Part shown: positions 1 through 9,584 of the stretch, in pieces
Position numbering within the stretch: position 1 is the stretch's first letter
Layout: the number at the start of each line of letters is the position of its first letter
NCBI GenBank assembly: GCA_008933635.1
Contig: WBUQ01000018.1
Location: 1-42,775, forward strand
DNA length: 42,775 nt
Origin: Desulfobulbaceae bacterium
GTDB lineage: Bacteria; Desulfobacterota; Desulfobulbia; Desulfobulbales; Desulfocapsaceae
Reading direction: 5' to 3'
Translations under genes and position numbers: made by a program
The notes under the pieces: generated by a model
Told to the model about the DNA's origin: nothing
The model's database searches: none
The model's input: only the letters and a program-made list of their open reading frames with translations

Positions 1-179
1 AGCATGGGCTTTCCGGCCGGTTGGGCGAAGGGTGGGAACCGGGGGAGGAGGAGGGCGACTGGCCCGACGAGAAGGCCGCCCATCGCCAGGTCTGCGACTA
101 TATCGCCGGGATGACCGATCGCTATGCTCTCAATCTCTATGGGCAGATATTCCTGCCCAAGCCCTGGAGCGCCCGCTGA
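1..179 (+). CDS. dgt: Deoxyguanosine triphosphate triphosphohydrolase, C-terminal fragment
   Basis: Only the last 58 codons are in the window; the reading frame runs in from the left edge and stops at TGA 177-179. The tail contains [21 protein letters not shown], which matches the conserved C-terminal stretch of bacterial dGTPase-like HD phosphohydrolases ([13 protein letters not shown]). Members of this family hydrolyse dGTP, or other dNTPs, to the nucleoside and triphosphate in the cytoplasm. The catalytic HD core lies outside the window, so the substrate cannot be judged. The sequence is GC-rich, like valS and nadC that follow on the same strand. Confidence 0.72.
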   Translation, partial: HGLSGRLGEGWEPGEEEGDWPDEKAAHRQVCDYIAGMTDRYALNLYGQIFLPKPWSAR

Positions 180-430
180 CAACCGGCCCGGGAACAAGCT
201 GCAGGTTATGATCCAAGCCTGCCCGGATGGCCCATTTTTCCCGGGTTTTACCGGAAAACTGTTGAATTTAGGCCGCTTCACAGGTAGTGTCTGGGCAGTT
301 CGGGTTGCACCAGTTTGATCCGCTGTCCCTCAACCGTCCGTTCCCCTCGCCGGCCTCCTGCTGCATGCGATATTGCCCGCGAACACATCGGAAAAACGGC
401 TGATTCATTCCATTATCGATACTGAGAGTC

Positions 431-3100
<2,670 letters not shown>

Positions 3101-3109
3101 GAACGCGTC

Positions 3110-3946
3110 ATGGATAAGAATCTGCTGCACGGCATGATCCGGTCCTTTCTGGCCGAAGATATCGGTCGTGGCGACCTGACCAGCGAATCGATCTTTACCG
3201 AGGCGGAGACCGGCCGCGCCCGGTTGGTTCCCCGGCAATCCTGCGTGGTGGCCGGGGTCGGCACGGTGGCTGCCGAGGTCTTCCGCGTGCAGAATCCCGA
3301 CATCGAGGTATTCGACCTGGTTGCCGACGGCGCCCGGGTCGGGCCCGGCGAGGTGCTGCTCACCGTCGAGGGGCCGGTGATCGATCTGCTCAAGGCCGAA
3401 CGGGTGGCCCTCAACCTGCTGCAGCGGCTTTCCGGCATCGCCACCCTGACGGCCTCCTTTGTCGACGAGGTGCGGGGGTATCCGGCGCGGATCACCGATA
3501 CCAGGAAGACCGTACCAGGCCTGCGGGTCCTGGAAAAATATGCGGTCCAGGCCGGTGGCGGCAGCAACCACCGCTTCAACCTGGCCGACGGCGTCCTGAT
3601 CAAGGACAACCATCTCGCCGCCTGCGGCAGTATTACCGAGGCGGTAGCAAGGGTCAGGGCGAAGGTGCCGCACACCATCCGCATCGAGGTGGAGACCGAG
3701 AACATCGAGCAGGTCAGGGAATGCCTGGACTGCCGGGTCGACATCATTATGCTCGACAACATGGATACTGCCGCGATGAAGGAGGCGGTGGCCATCATCG
3801 CCGGGCGGGCCCTGGTCGAGGCATCGGGCGGTGTCAGGCTTGCAAACGTCCGGGAAATAGCGGCAACCGGCGTCGATATCATCTCCATCGGTGCGCTGAC
3901 CCATTCGGCGCCCTCCTGCGACATCGGCATGGACTGGTTTGTGTAA
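3110..3946 (+). CDS. nadC: Nicotinate-nucleotide pyrophosphorylase (carboxylating)
   Basis: Quinolinate phosphoribosyltransferase: quinolinate plus PRPP gives nicotinate mononucleotide, CO2 and pyrophosphate, in de novo NAD synthesis. At 278 residues it has the family's normal length. Recognisable blocks, in order, are EDIGRGDLTS at the N terminus, LQRLSGIAT, TRKTVPGLR followed by a GGGSNHRFNL stretch (PRPP and quinolinate binding), LIKDNH, EVETEN, MLDNMD and EASGGV at the barrel's phosphate-binding end. It follows valS by 9 bases. Start ATG 3110 lies just after the valS stop with no strong Shine-Dalgarno, which fits translational coupling. Confidence 0.97.
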   Translation: MDKNLLHGMIRSFLAEDIGRGDLTSESIFTEAETGRARLVPRQSCVVAGVGTVAAEVFRVQNPDIEVFDLVADGARVGPGEVLLTVEGPVIDLLKAERVALNLLQRLSGIATLTASFVDEVRGYPARITDTRKTVPGLRVLEKYAVQAGGGSNHRFNLADGVLIKDNHLAACGSITEAVARVRAKVPHTIRIEVETENIEQVRECLDCRVDIIMLDNMDTAAMKEAVAIIAGRALVEASGGVRLANVREIAATGVDIISIGALTHSAPSCDIGMDWFV

Positions 3947-3971
3947 GTGTGTGAGGCGATGGAAAAAATTC

Positions 3972-4001
3972 TTGATTATTGCTGATACTTCATGGGATAA
4001 T
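3972..4001 (+). promoter_or_regulatory. Possible sigma70-type promoter before the zinc-ribbon gene
   Basis: TTGATT at 3972-3977 and GATAAT at 3996-4001 are separated by 18 bases. They lie about 85 bases ahead of the gene starting at 4086 and just after the nadC stop. This is read by eye from consensus only. Confidence 0.4.
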
Positions 4002-4085
4002 ACCCGACAAGTCGATGTCGTGTATTCTTCCGGTCCCAGGAGCAGACAACCCTGGAGAAGAGAATAACTCCATAGAGGAACTCTC

Positions 4086-4853
4086 ATGCGTTGCCCAAAA
4101 TGCGGTTTCATCTCGTTTGATCATCTGTCGAACTGTCTCAGTTGCAACAAAAGCTTCAATGATTTGAAAGACATGGTCCAGGGGACCGCATATATTACGC
4201 CGGCGCCGGCGTTTCTCAAAATCCATGCTGAGCCGGAGCAGTCCTTCGGCGATGACATCCAGATCAGCGATACGCTGGACGAGGAGTTCGAGGTGCAGGA
4301 TCCGGATCTCGACATCCTCTTCGAGGGTGAGGATGCCGAAGGCGCCCAGGAATCCGGCCTGCGACTGGAGAAAGATAGCGATCTCGACTCCGTGGGCGAG
4401 GGTTTCGAACTGGCGTTCGAGTCCGACAAGGAGGAAGAAGAGGGGATCTCCATGGATCTGGGGCAGTTTCATGACAATGTCGAGGACGATTCCGGCAGCC
4501 ATGCGGCCCAGTTCATGCGGGAAGAAGCAGCGGGACTCGAACTGCCCGATGAATTGACGGACATCTCCGACCTCGCCCCGCCGCAGAAGAAAAACATCCC
4601 GCCGGCGGCAAAGGCGTTGGATGATGATTTCGATTTCAGTCTGGATCTCGACACCGACGAACTGAAGAGCAGGCCGGCTCCGGCTGCCAAATCGGCCACC
4701 AGGGCCGCGGCCCTGGACCTCGGCGAAGTCGACCTGTCGATGGATGTGAAACCGAAAAAGGCTGCGCGCAAGCCCGCAGCCAAGGATTCCGACATGGATG
4801 GGGAGCTCGATTTCGAACTTGACCTTGGAGACCTTTCTCTCGACAAGGATTAA
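4086..4853 (+). CDS. Acidic protein with N-terminal zinc ribbon, function unknown
   Basis: 255 residues. The N terminus carries two cysteine pairs, C3-x2-C6 and C17-x2-C20, typical of a zinc ribbon of the kind found on small bacterial scaffold or regulatory proteins. The rest is highly acidic and probably disordered, with repeats rich in D, E and L (such as DEEFEVQDPDLDILFEGE and DFSLDLDTDEL) and Ala/Pro/Lys linkers near the C terminus. No enzymatic motif is visible. AGAGGA lies 8 bases before the ATG and supports the start. Its base composition matches valS and nadC, so it belongs to the ancestral chromosome. The acidic DLD/ELDL repeats could mimic a docking peptide, but that is speculation. 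Confidence 0.8.
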   Translation: MRCPKCGFISFDHLSNCLSCNKSFNDLKDMVQGTAYITPAPAFLKIHAEPEQSFGDDIQISDTLDEEFEVQDPDLDILFEGEDAEGAQESGLRLEKDSDLDSVGEGFELAFESDKEEEEGISMDLGQFHDNVEDDSGSHAAQFMREEAAGLELPDELTDISDLAPPQKKNIPPAAKALDDDFDFSLDLDTDELKSRPAPAAKSATRAAALDLGEVDLSMDVKPKKAARKPAAKDSDMDGELDFELDLGDLSLDKD

Positions 4854-4887
4854 CGAACTGACCGGACCTGCGACGGGGAGAAAACCA

Positions 4888-4916
4888 TTGACACGGTCCG
4901 GCAAGTCGTGTAAAAA
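4888..4916 (+). promoter_or_regulatory. Promoter of tRNA-Phe
   Basis: A perfect TTGACA -35 at 4888-4893, a 17-base spacer and TAAAAA as -10 at 4911-4916. The tRNA begins 15 bases after the -10, so transcription would start a few bases upstream of the mature 5' end. Confidence 0.75.
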
Positions 4917-4931
4917 GCCCACCTACAAGGT

Positions 4932-5007
<76 letters not shown>

Positions 5008-5017
5008 CTGTAATTTC

Positions 5018-5055
5018 AAGGGGTTAAGTCAAAAAATGACTTAACCCCTTTTTTG
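5018..5055 (+). terminator. Rho-independent terminator after tRNA-Phe
   Basis: A perfect 14-bp stem (5018-5031 with 5037-5050, arm AAGGGGTTAAGTCA) and a 5-A loop, running into TTTTTTG. It ends the tRNA transcript. Read on the other strand it could also stop transcription coming from the integrase. Confidence 0.9.
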
Positions 5056-5056
5056 T

Positions 5057-5085
5057 TTTTGCCCTGGTTTTGCCAAGATTTTGCC
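5057..5085. repeat. Three phased TTTTGCC repeats, candidate integrase arm sites
   Basis: TTTTGCC occurs at 5057-5063, 5068-5074 and 5079-5085, exactly 11 bases (one helical turn) apart. The cluster sits between the tRNA-Phe gene and the 3' end of the adjacent tyrosine integrase. Phased short repeats at this place are typical of arm-type binding sites for phage-like integrases, which have a separate N-terminal arm-binding domain. Confidence 0.5.
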
Positions 5086-5105
5086 AAAATTGAATCTCCC
5101 AGTTC

Positions 5106-6392
5106 CTATTTATTGTTACTTATCATCCTGTTATGGATGTCATTCATGGCTTTGCCGTCATGATTTGCTGCACTCTTTACGAATTTGGCATAGACCCTGA
5201 TTATCATATCAGTGTCCCGATGCCCCATGACGTGTGCAATCCATAACGGGTTTTCTCCGAGGGTCAAAGCCGTTGTAGCGAAACTATGCCTAGTCTGAAT
5301 CATAGGGCGGAATGGAATCTTAGCCATTTCAAGGGCCGGTCTCCATGTCCTGTTACTGAGATTTGCATGATTCAGCTGATTACCGGCGGTTGTGCAAAAT
5401 AGGTACTCGCTGTTCAATCTCTCACAAATAGCCTTTTGATCCAATAAAACTGCTTTCATTGCTGGGAGTAATTGGATTTCTCGACGACTATACTTGTTTT
5501 TTGTTCTACCTTCCATTCTGTGCCCTTGCTCATCGAGTGTCATCGCTCTGCTAATAGATATGTGACCGCTTGCCCAGTCTATGTCGTCTGGCTTCAAGGC
5601 GAATTGTTCTCCTTGCCGAATTCCCGAGCCAAAAGCAAATTGGAAATAGGGTTTCCAGTGGTCTGGCAAGGTGTGGATGATTCGCTGTTGCTCATCAATA
5701 GTAAAAGGTTCGATCTTGTAGGTTGTGGAATCCTCGGGAAGATTTTTGTATCCAAAAAATGGGTTGAAGGTTGAACCCCAGTTGAATCGAAGAGCGGCTT
5801 GCTTGCAAATCATCCTAACTGGGATTAGGCACTTGTTGAGAGTTTTATTGCTGACTATTTTGTCTCGGAATTGTTGTTGTTTTGCCCAGGCGTTGAACTC
5901 TTCGACCATTGCTGGTGAGATTTGTGAAAAACGCAACTCTCCAAAGAAGGGAATGATGTACAATTCAAGTTGGCGTTTATAATCAAGTAAGGTGCGTGCT
6001 GTGACACGCCCAGTTGTTTTGAGCAAGTCATACCACTCCCAGGCGAAGCGTTGAAAGACAAGCTCATCAGGGCTCAAGGATCGCCCGGAAATTTTTCTCT
6101 CAAGCTCTGAGAAGAAATCTACCTTCTTGCTCTTGGGAAACACCTTCCGGAATACAAATGTCCCGTCATGGATGGAAAGCATTATTCTGTCAAGCTGGTC
6201 TCTAACGAGCTTGGCGTTCTGCTGCGACCACGGCAGTCCCGATGATTCGCGGACTCGTCGGCCCAAATATAGAAAATCAACATATACTTTACCGTTGATT
6301 TCACGGACGGTACCTTCCTTGTTAACGTTAAGGGCAAGCTGTTTGCTTCGTATTGGTTTATTGACATGCTCTTGAATATTGTCTTGATACAT
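5106..6392 (-). CDS. Tyrosine-recombinase integrase of the tRNA-Phe element
   Basis: A phage-type site-specific integrase of 428 residues. The N-terminal part (EGTVREINGKVYVDFLYLG) looks like an arm DNA-binding domain. A SAM-like core-binding domain follows (FAWEWYDLLKTTGRVTARTL). The C-terminal catalytic domain has the first Arg in GSGIRQGEQ, a Lys/Arg-rich beta turn, QTRHSFAT, the GHRDTD histidine, and the nucleophilic Tyr in RVYAKF. I chose ATG 6392 because AGGGAG lies about 9 bases upstream; the longer GTG-initiated frame begins inside a GGAGG-like sequence. Being adjacent to and convergent with tRNA-Phe marks this as the element's left end. The gene is much more AT-rich than the chromosome to its left. 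Confidence 0.93.
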   Translation of the reverse strand: MYQDNIQEHVNKPIRSKQLALNVNKEGTVREINGKVYVDFLYLGRRVRESSGLPWSQQNAKLVRDQLDRIMLSIHDGTFVFRKVFPKSKKVDFFSELERKISGRSLSPDELVFQRFAWEWYDLLKTTGRVTARTLLDYKRQLELYIIPFFGELRFSQISPAMVEEFNAWAKQQQFRDKIVSNKTLNKCLIPVRMICKQAALRFNWGSTFNPFFGYKNLPEDSTTYKIEPFTIDEQQRIIHTLPDHWKPYFQFAFGSGIRQGEQFALKPDDIDWASGHISISRAMTLDEQGHRMEGRTKNKYSRREIQLLPAMKAVLLDQKAICERLNSEYLFCTTAGNQLNHANLSNRTWRPALEMAKIPFRPMIQTRHSFATTALTLGENPLWIAHVMGHRDTDMIIRVYAKFVKSAANHDGKAMNDIHNRMISNNK

Positions 6393-6490
6393 AGAAATTA
6401 GCTCCCTGTCATATAGCACCTCCTCTGTTACTATTTAACCATTTAATAAATAATAACAGAGGAAGTGAATATCTCAAAGTATCCTTTAAG

Positions 6491-6760
6491 CTATATATTT
6501 ATTCGCAGTAATGATTGTTTTTCCGGCTGCGATGGTGAATCGGGAGTTGAACTACTTACAGGATGGTTCTCGCTAATAGAGCTTGATCCTTCGACCCATG
6601 CCTTTATGGCTGAAGCCTTAAAAAGAACCTTTTTGGGAGTAGGTTTGAAATAATGCACCCCAAGAACAAACGTTTTATTATGAATTTTATTGTACACACT
6701 TTGCGTACGATAATTGAGCAGATCACCTACTTGTTCGGGCGTAAGATAAACTTCGGACAT
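6491..6760 (-). CDS. AlpA/MerR-like helix-turn-helix protein, probable excisionase
   Basis: An 89-residue protein with an N-terminal winged helix-turn-helix of the AlpA/excisionase type (YLTPEQVGDLLNYRTQSVYN, then the wing HYFKPTPKKVLFKASAIKAW). A Ser/Pro-rich tail follows. Proteins like this sit next to integrases, where they direct excision or activate integrase expression. ATG 6760 is preferred over longer frames because AGGTG lies 5 bases upstream. A large inverted repeat at 6784-6829 lies directly upstream and could be its operator or binding site. It is transcribed in the same direction as the integrase, which begins about 100 bases downstream. Confidence 0.8.
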   Translation of the reverse strand: MSEVYLTPEQVGDLLNYRTQSVYNKIHNKTFVLGVHYFKPTPKKVLFKASAIKAWVEGSSSISENHPVSSSTPDSPSQPEKQSLLRINI

Positions 6761-6783
6761 GTTGCACCTCGCAAAAAAAAGAA

Positions 6784-6829
6784 ATGCAGCATTATGTGAA
6801 CTGATTGCGTTCACAACTTAATGCTGCAT
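6784..6829. promoter_or_regulatory. Inverted repeat in front of the excisionase gene
   Basis: The outer arms ATGCAGCATT (6784-6793) and AATGCTGCAT (6820-6829) pair perfectly. Inner arms GTGAAC (6796-6801) and GTTCAC (6809-6814) also pair. The repeat sits 24 bases upstream of the start at 6760, where an operator or excisionase site would be expected. Confidence 0.5.
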
Positions 6830-6870
6830 ATATGGTTTATTGGGATTGGTACTAGAGGACAGACAGATGG

Positions 6871-6906
6871 TGTCAGTGGGGAAGTTATTAACCCCACTGA
6901 CAGTTT
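6871..6906 (-). terminator. Hairpin terminator after the 244-residue gene
   Basis: A perfect 11-bp stem (6871-6881 with 6892-6902, arm TGTCAGTGGGG) with a 10-base loop. It lies 17 bases beyond the stop of the minus-strand gene ending at 6919. The plus side is followed by GTTTT, so it is only weakly terminator-like in each direction. Confidence 0.5.
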
Positions 6907-6918
6907 TAAAAGAGGCGA

Positions 6919-7653
6919 TTAATCTTCTTCCTCGCCAGGTGCTCGTACTTCAATGTATTGGGTTAGTAGATTTTGGAAATATAAGAAATTTTTGTATGCT
7001 ATTGGAGTGAAGGCTGATAATTTTCCTTTAGGTTTTCTCAGGTCCTTTTCGATTAACTGAAGGAGCCCTTGTCGGTAATATTTAAGAGGGTTTTTTTTCA
7101 GGTCGGTTTCATCTTTTGAATTCTGATTAGATTTACCGGTAGGCTTATTATTTGAGGCCGTCTTTTTTTGCTGACTAACAGATTGCAGTAATATTTTAAT
7201 TTCCTTTTGGAAATTAATTATTTCCTGTTCAGATGCATCCTTTTGAATCATTTCAATATCATGTTCTAATAGAAACTTTTTAGGAGATTCACCTTTACAA
7301 AGTTGGTATAATTTTTTCAAATTTGTGATGTTAATAGTTAGTAATCCTGAATATTTGTATTCGCTAAATTTCGAGTAAATATACATGAAATCCTTTATCT
7401 GAAAATATGGGATTTGAGGGAGTTCTTCCTCGGTATATTTCTTCCAGGATAATTTCTTCTTTTTCACCTCCGTTTTCTTGTTCATAAGTTTCTCTCCGAC
7501 CTTGATCGCTGAGGCCGACGTTTTTTGATTTAAACTAGTGTAAATCGAGTACGCCTCAGTAATTTCATCAATCTTTGGTTTGAGATTTGAGGTCTGGTCA
7601 ACCTTCCTCTTGCTGCCCTTACTGCCATTACTGCCCTTAAATTTCTTTTCCAT
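6919..7653 (-). CDS. Basic protein of unknown function, element-borne
   Basis: 244 residues, strongly Lys-rich. The N terminus holds a short Gly-Ser-Lys repeat (KGSNGSKGSKRK), then a probably folded helical core (EEELPQIPYFQIKDFMYIYS), a low-complexity linker (KKTASNNKPTGKSNQNSKDE) and a second helical segment (KYYRQGLLQLIEKDLRK). I do not recognise the family. ATG 7653 is chosen because GGAGG lies 9 bases upstream; an in-frame TTG at 7668 is less likely. It starts about 200 bases from the iteron-like repeats and is transcribed away from them. That placement would suit a plasmid-type replication or partition accessory, but no motif proves it. Confidence 0.65.
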   Translation of the reverse strand: MEKKFKGSNGSKGSKRKVDQTSNLKPKIDEITEAYSIYTSLNQKTSASAIKVGEKLMNKKTEVKKKKLSWKKYTEEELPQIPYFQIKDFMYIYSKFSEYKYSGLLTINITNLKKLYQLCKGESPKKFLLEHDIEMIQKDASEQEIINFQKEIKILLQSVSQQKKTASNNKPTGKSNQNSKDETDLKKNPLKYYRQGLLQLIEKDLRKPKGKLSAFTPIAYKNFLYFQNLLTQYIEVRAPGEEED

Positions 7654-7855
7654 TGTGTTTTCCTCCAAATGGAAATTTGAATAGTGTGCAAACCGAATAG
7701 TAAAAATCCGGAATGCTGTTTGGAGGAACCTACGGTTTTTTTCTTTTAAAATGTTTTCGTTGGTTAAACATCAGTTGCATAAATAATATACTATATATAC
7801 AATATGATAGGTCAACTTTGTTATGATCCAATTGCGAACAACAAGTAAAAATGAA

Positions 7856-8000
7856 TGCATTAACTCCTATTGCAATAACTCCGAATTGGTCAATAAATTG
7901 CATTAACTCCGACTGTACTCCATCGAAACTTTATGAAAGTGCAATAACTCCGATTTCGCATATCAGAGGGGAGGATCAAAAATACTTGCATTAACTCCGT
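7856..8000 (+). repeat. Five iteron-like direct repeats, consensus TGCAWTAACTCCGA
   Basis: Copies lie at 7856-7867 (TGCATTAACTCC), 7871-7884, 7899-7912, 7940-7953 and 7987-8000, all in the same orientation. Copies 2 and 4 read TGCAATAACTCCGA; copies 1, 3 and 5 carry TGCATTAACTCC. Start-to-start distances are 15, 28, 41 and 47 bases. The array lies in the 458-base non-coding stretch between two divergent genes (7653 and 8112), in AT-rich DNA, as replication-origin iterons or operator arrays often do. A TGTACTCCATCGA string at 7914 may be a decayed sixth copy. Confidence 0.8.
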
Positions 8001-8111
8001 ACATATTCTTTCATACTTAAATCAGATGTATCAATTACCCCCTCTCCCCTTCAGTAAAGAAAAATCAGATCTAGCTAGAGTGGCTATCAACTCAAGGAAT
8101 TGGCGTAAGAG

Positions 8112-9188
8112 ATGGAAACATCAGAGAAAGGTCATAAACAACAGATGAAGGCTCTGATAGAGGGGTGGGAGAAAGATGATCCTTCTGATGAATTAACAAA
8201 GTTATACAAGAAGGATCTCATTCATTTTAAGAAATGGGTGAGTGATGAGAAAGCTTGTTTGGATCGGTTGATCATATGTTTGGGTTGGAAAAGCAATGGG
8301 AAAAATAGCCTGTTCAAATGTCCAAAATGCAAAAACACCACAGCATGGATTCGACCAAAGAAAGAAGGAAAAGGAGATATACAAACTCATAGACTAATCT
8401 TTGAATGTAAGAAGTGTTTTGCATCGCCGTCGCCGAAGTCTATGACGATGATGACAGGATCAAGAAAACCTCTGGGTTTCTGGTATTTGTGTATATATGT
8501 GATTGGATTGATGGGTGGTCGAGTGCCATGGTTGTACCTCAATAAGGAGAGAATCTGCTTTAAGAGTGACGGTGAGACACACACTATCCAACGACGTGAT
8601 CTAGTCGTCATATTAAGTAAGATACTGACAAAATGTAAAAACTCTCATGACAGGGTCGCTTACGCTCAGTTGTTGAAACTCAAGTTTCAAGATCATGTAC
8701 CTTTAAGAAATTTTTTATCATGGTATAAGTCTATGAGTTGGGTGCCATGGAGAATTGCGTTTGAAATGGATTCATATAGTCCAATGAATGTTATGCAGTA
8801 TTGCGAAAGTAGATATTCACCTAATGCCATTTATAGGGTGTTTTTTTGTGATGATAAAAAGCTTTTCGAAGGAGAGTGGCTTCTATTAATTCAAATTGAT
8901 GGTAACAAAAATATTGGTGCCATTGAATGGTTTTATGTTAGTGGAATTGCTGAAGTTGCAGATGATAATGTGCGCAAAAACGATAATTATACAGTTGTAG
9001 GAGTGTTTTTAAAAGATGATAAACTTGAGAAATGTTCCCATCCATTTGGATTAGGAAAAAATATCAGGAATGCTATTAGGAAGAGTGTTTCAGTTAGCAG
9101 AATAGAGGGATTATATTTTAATAAGATATATATTCCCCCTCCAAGAATATTTGCTGAATTCAATCAAGAATTTGAATTATTAAAATAG
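8112..9188 (+). CDS. Zinc-ribbon protein with IS1595-like N-terminal region
   Basis: 358 residues. A zinc ribbon at about residues 70-103 (CPKCKNTTAW then CKKC) is followed directly by SMTMMTGSRKPLGFWYLCIY. That order (CPxC, CxxC, GT/TG-x-S-R-K-P-L-x-x-W) resembles the start of IS1595/ISXO2 transposases. The remaining ~200 residues show no clear DDE or DDN triad, so I do not call it a working transposase. It may be a domesticated or diverged relative, or an unrelated zinc-ribbon protein. The start ATG 8112 has only a weak AAGAG upstream. The gene lies just downstream of the iteron array and reads away from it, so it is also a candidate for the protein that binds those repeats. Confidence 0.6.
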   Translation: METSEKGHKQQMKALIEGWEKDDPSDELTKLYKKDLIHFKKWVSDEKACLDRLIICLGWKSNGKNSLFKCPKCKNTTAWIRPKKEGKGDIQTHRLIFECKKCFASPSPKSMTMMTGSRKPLGFWYLCIYVIGLMGGRVPWLYLNKERICFKSDGETHTIQRRDLVVILSKILTKCKNSHDRVAYAQLLKLKFQDHVPLRNFLSWYKSMSWVPWRIAFEMDSYSPMNVMQYCESRYSPNAIYRVFFCDDKKLFEGEWLLLIQIDGNKNIGAIEWFYVSGIAEVADDNVRKNDNYTVVGVFLKDDKLEKCSHPFGLGKNIRNAIRKSVSVSRIEGLYFNKIYIPPPRIFAEFNQEFELLK

Positions 9189-9389
9189 TTAAGAGAATGA
9201 GTGAAATCGTAAAGAAATAAGCAATACATATAATGACAGTCGAATGGATTGCTAGAGAAGCCTGACTCTTTGGGGTGGTTACCGTGCTTACGAAACAGTC
9301 ATTTCCTTGTTTATACGAAATTCGATTAGGTCTATTCTTCTGTAATTGAGAAAACTAAGCAGGATAATTGGAATTAAAATGGAGATGTT

Positions 9390-9584
9390 ATGGACACAGG
9401 CATAGCGTTAAGTTTAGTTGGAATAATAGTATCTGTCATAATAGGAGTATTCTGGTTAGCCTCCTCAAATAAGAAAAAGCAAAGTAACAAAATCAATTTC
9501 AGTGCCAAGGACAGAAGCACAATCAATACCCGGGATGTTGTTGCAGGTGACTCTAACAGTGATATGAGCAACAAAGATGAGTGA
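9390..9584 (+). CDS. Small single-pass membrane protein with C-terminal TRDVVAGD motif
   Basis: A 64-residue protein. Residues 5-26 form one hydrophobic segment (IALSLVGIIVSVIIGVFWLA), followed by a basic stretch (NKKKQSNK). By the positive-inside rule the tail is cytoplasmic. The tail carries INTRDVVAGDS at residues 45-55. Nearly the same motif (TTRDVVAGN) stands at residues 38-46 of the next protein. GGAG 5 bases before ATG 9390 supports the start. The stop TGA overlaps the start of the next gene by 8 bases, so the two are translationally coupled. I infer a membrane effector or anchor that docks to the TPR-PIN partner through the shared motif; no known family was recognised. Confidence 0.75.
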   Translation: MDTGIALSLVGIIVSVIIGVFWLASSNKKKQSNKINFSAKDRSTINTRDVVAGDSNSDMSNKDE

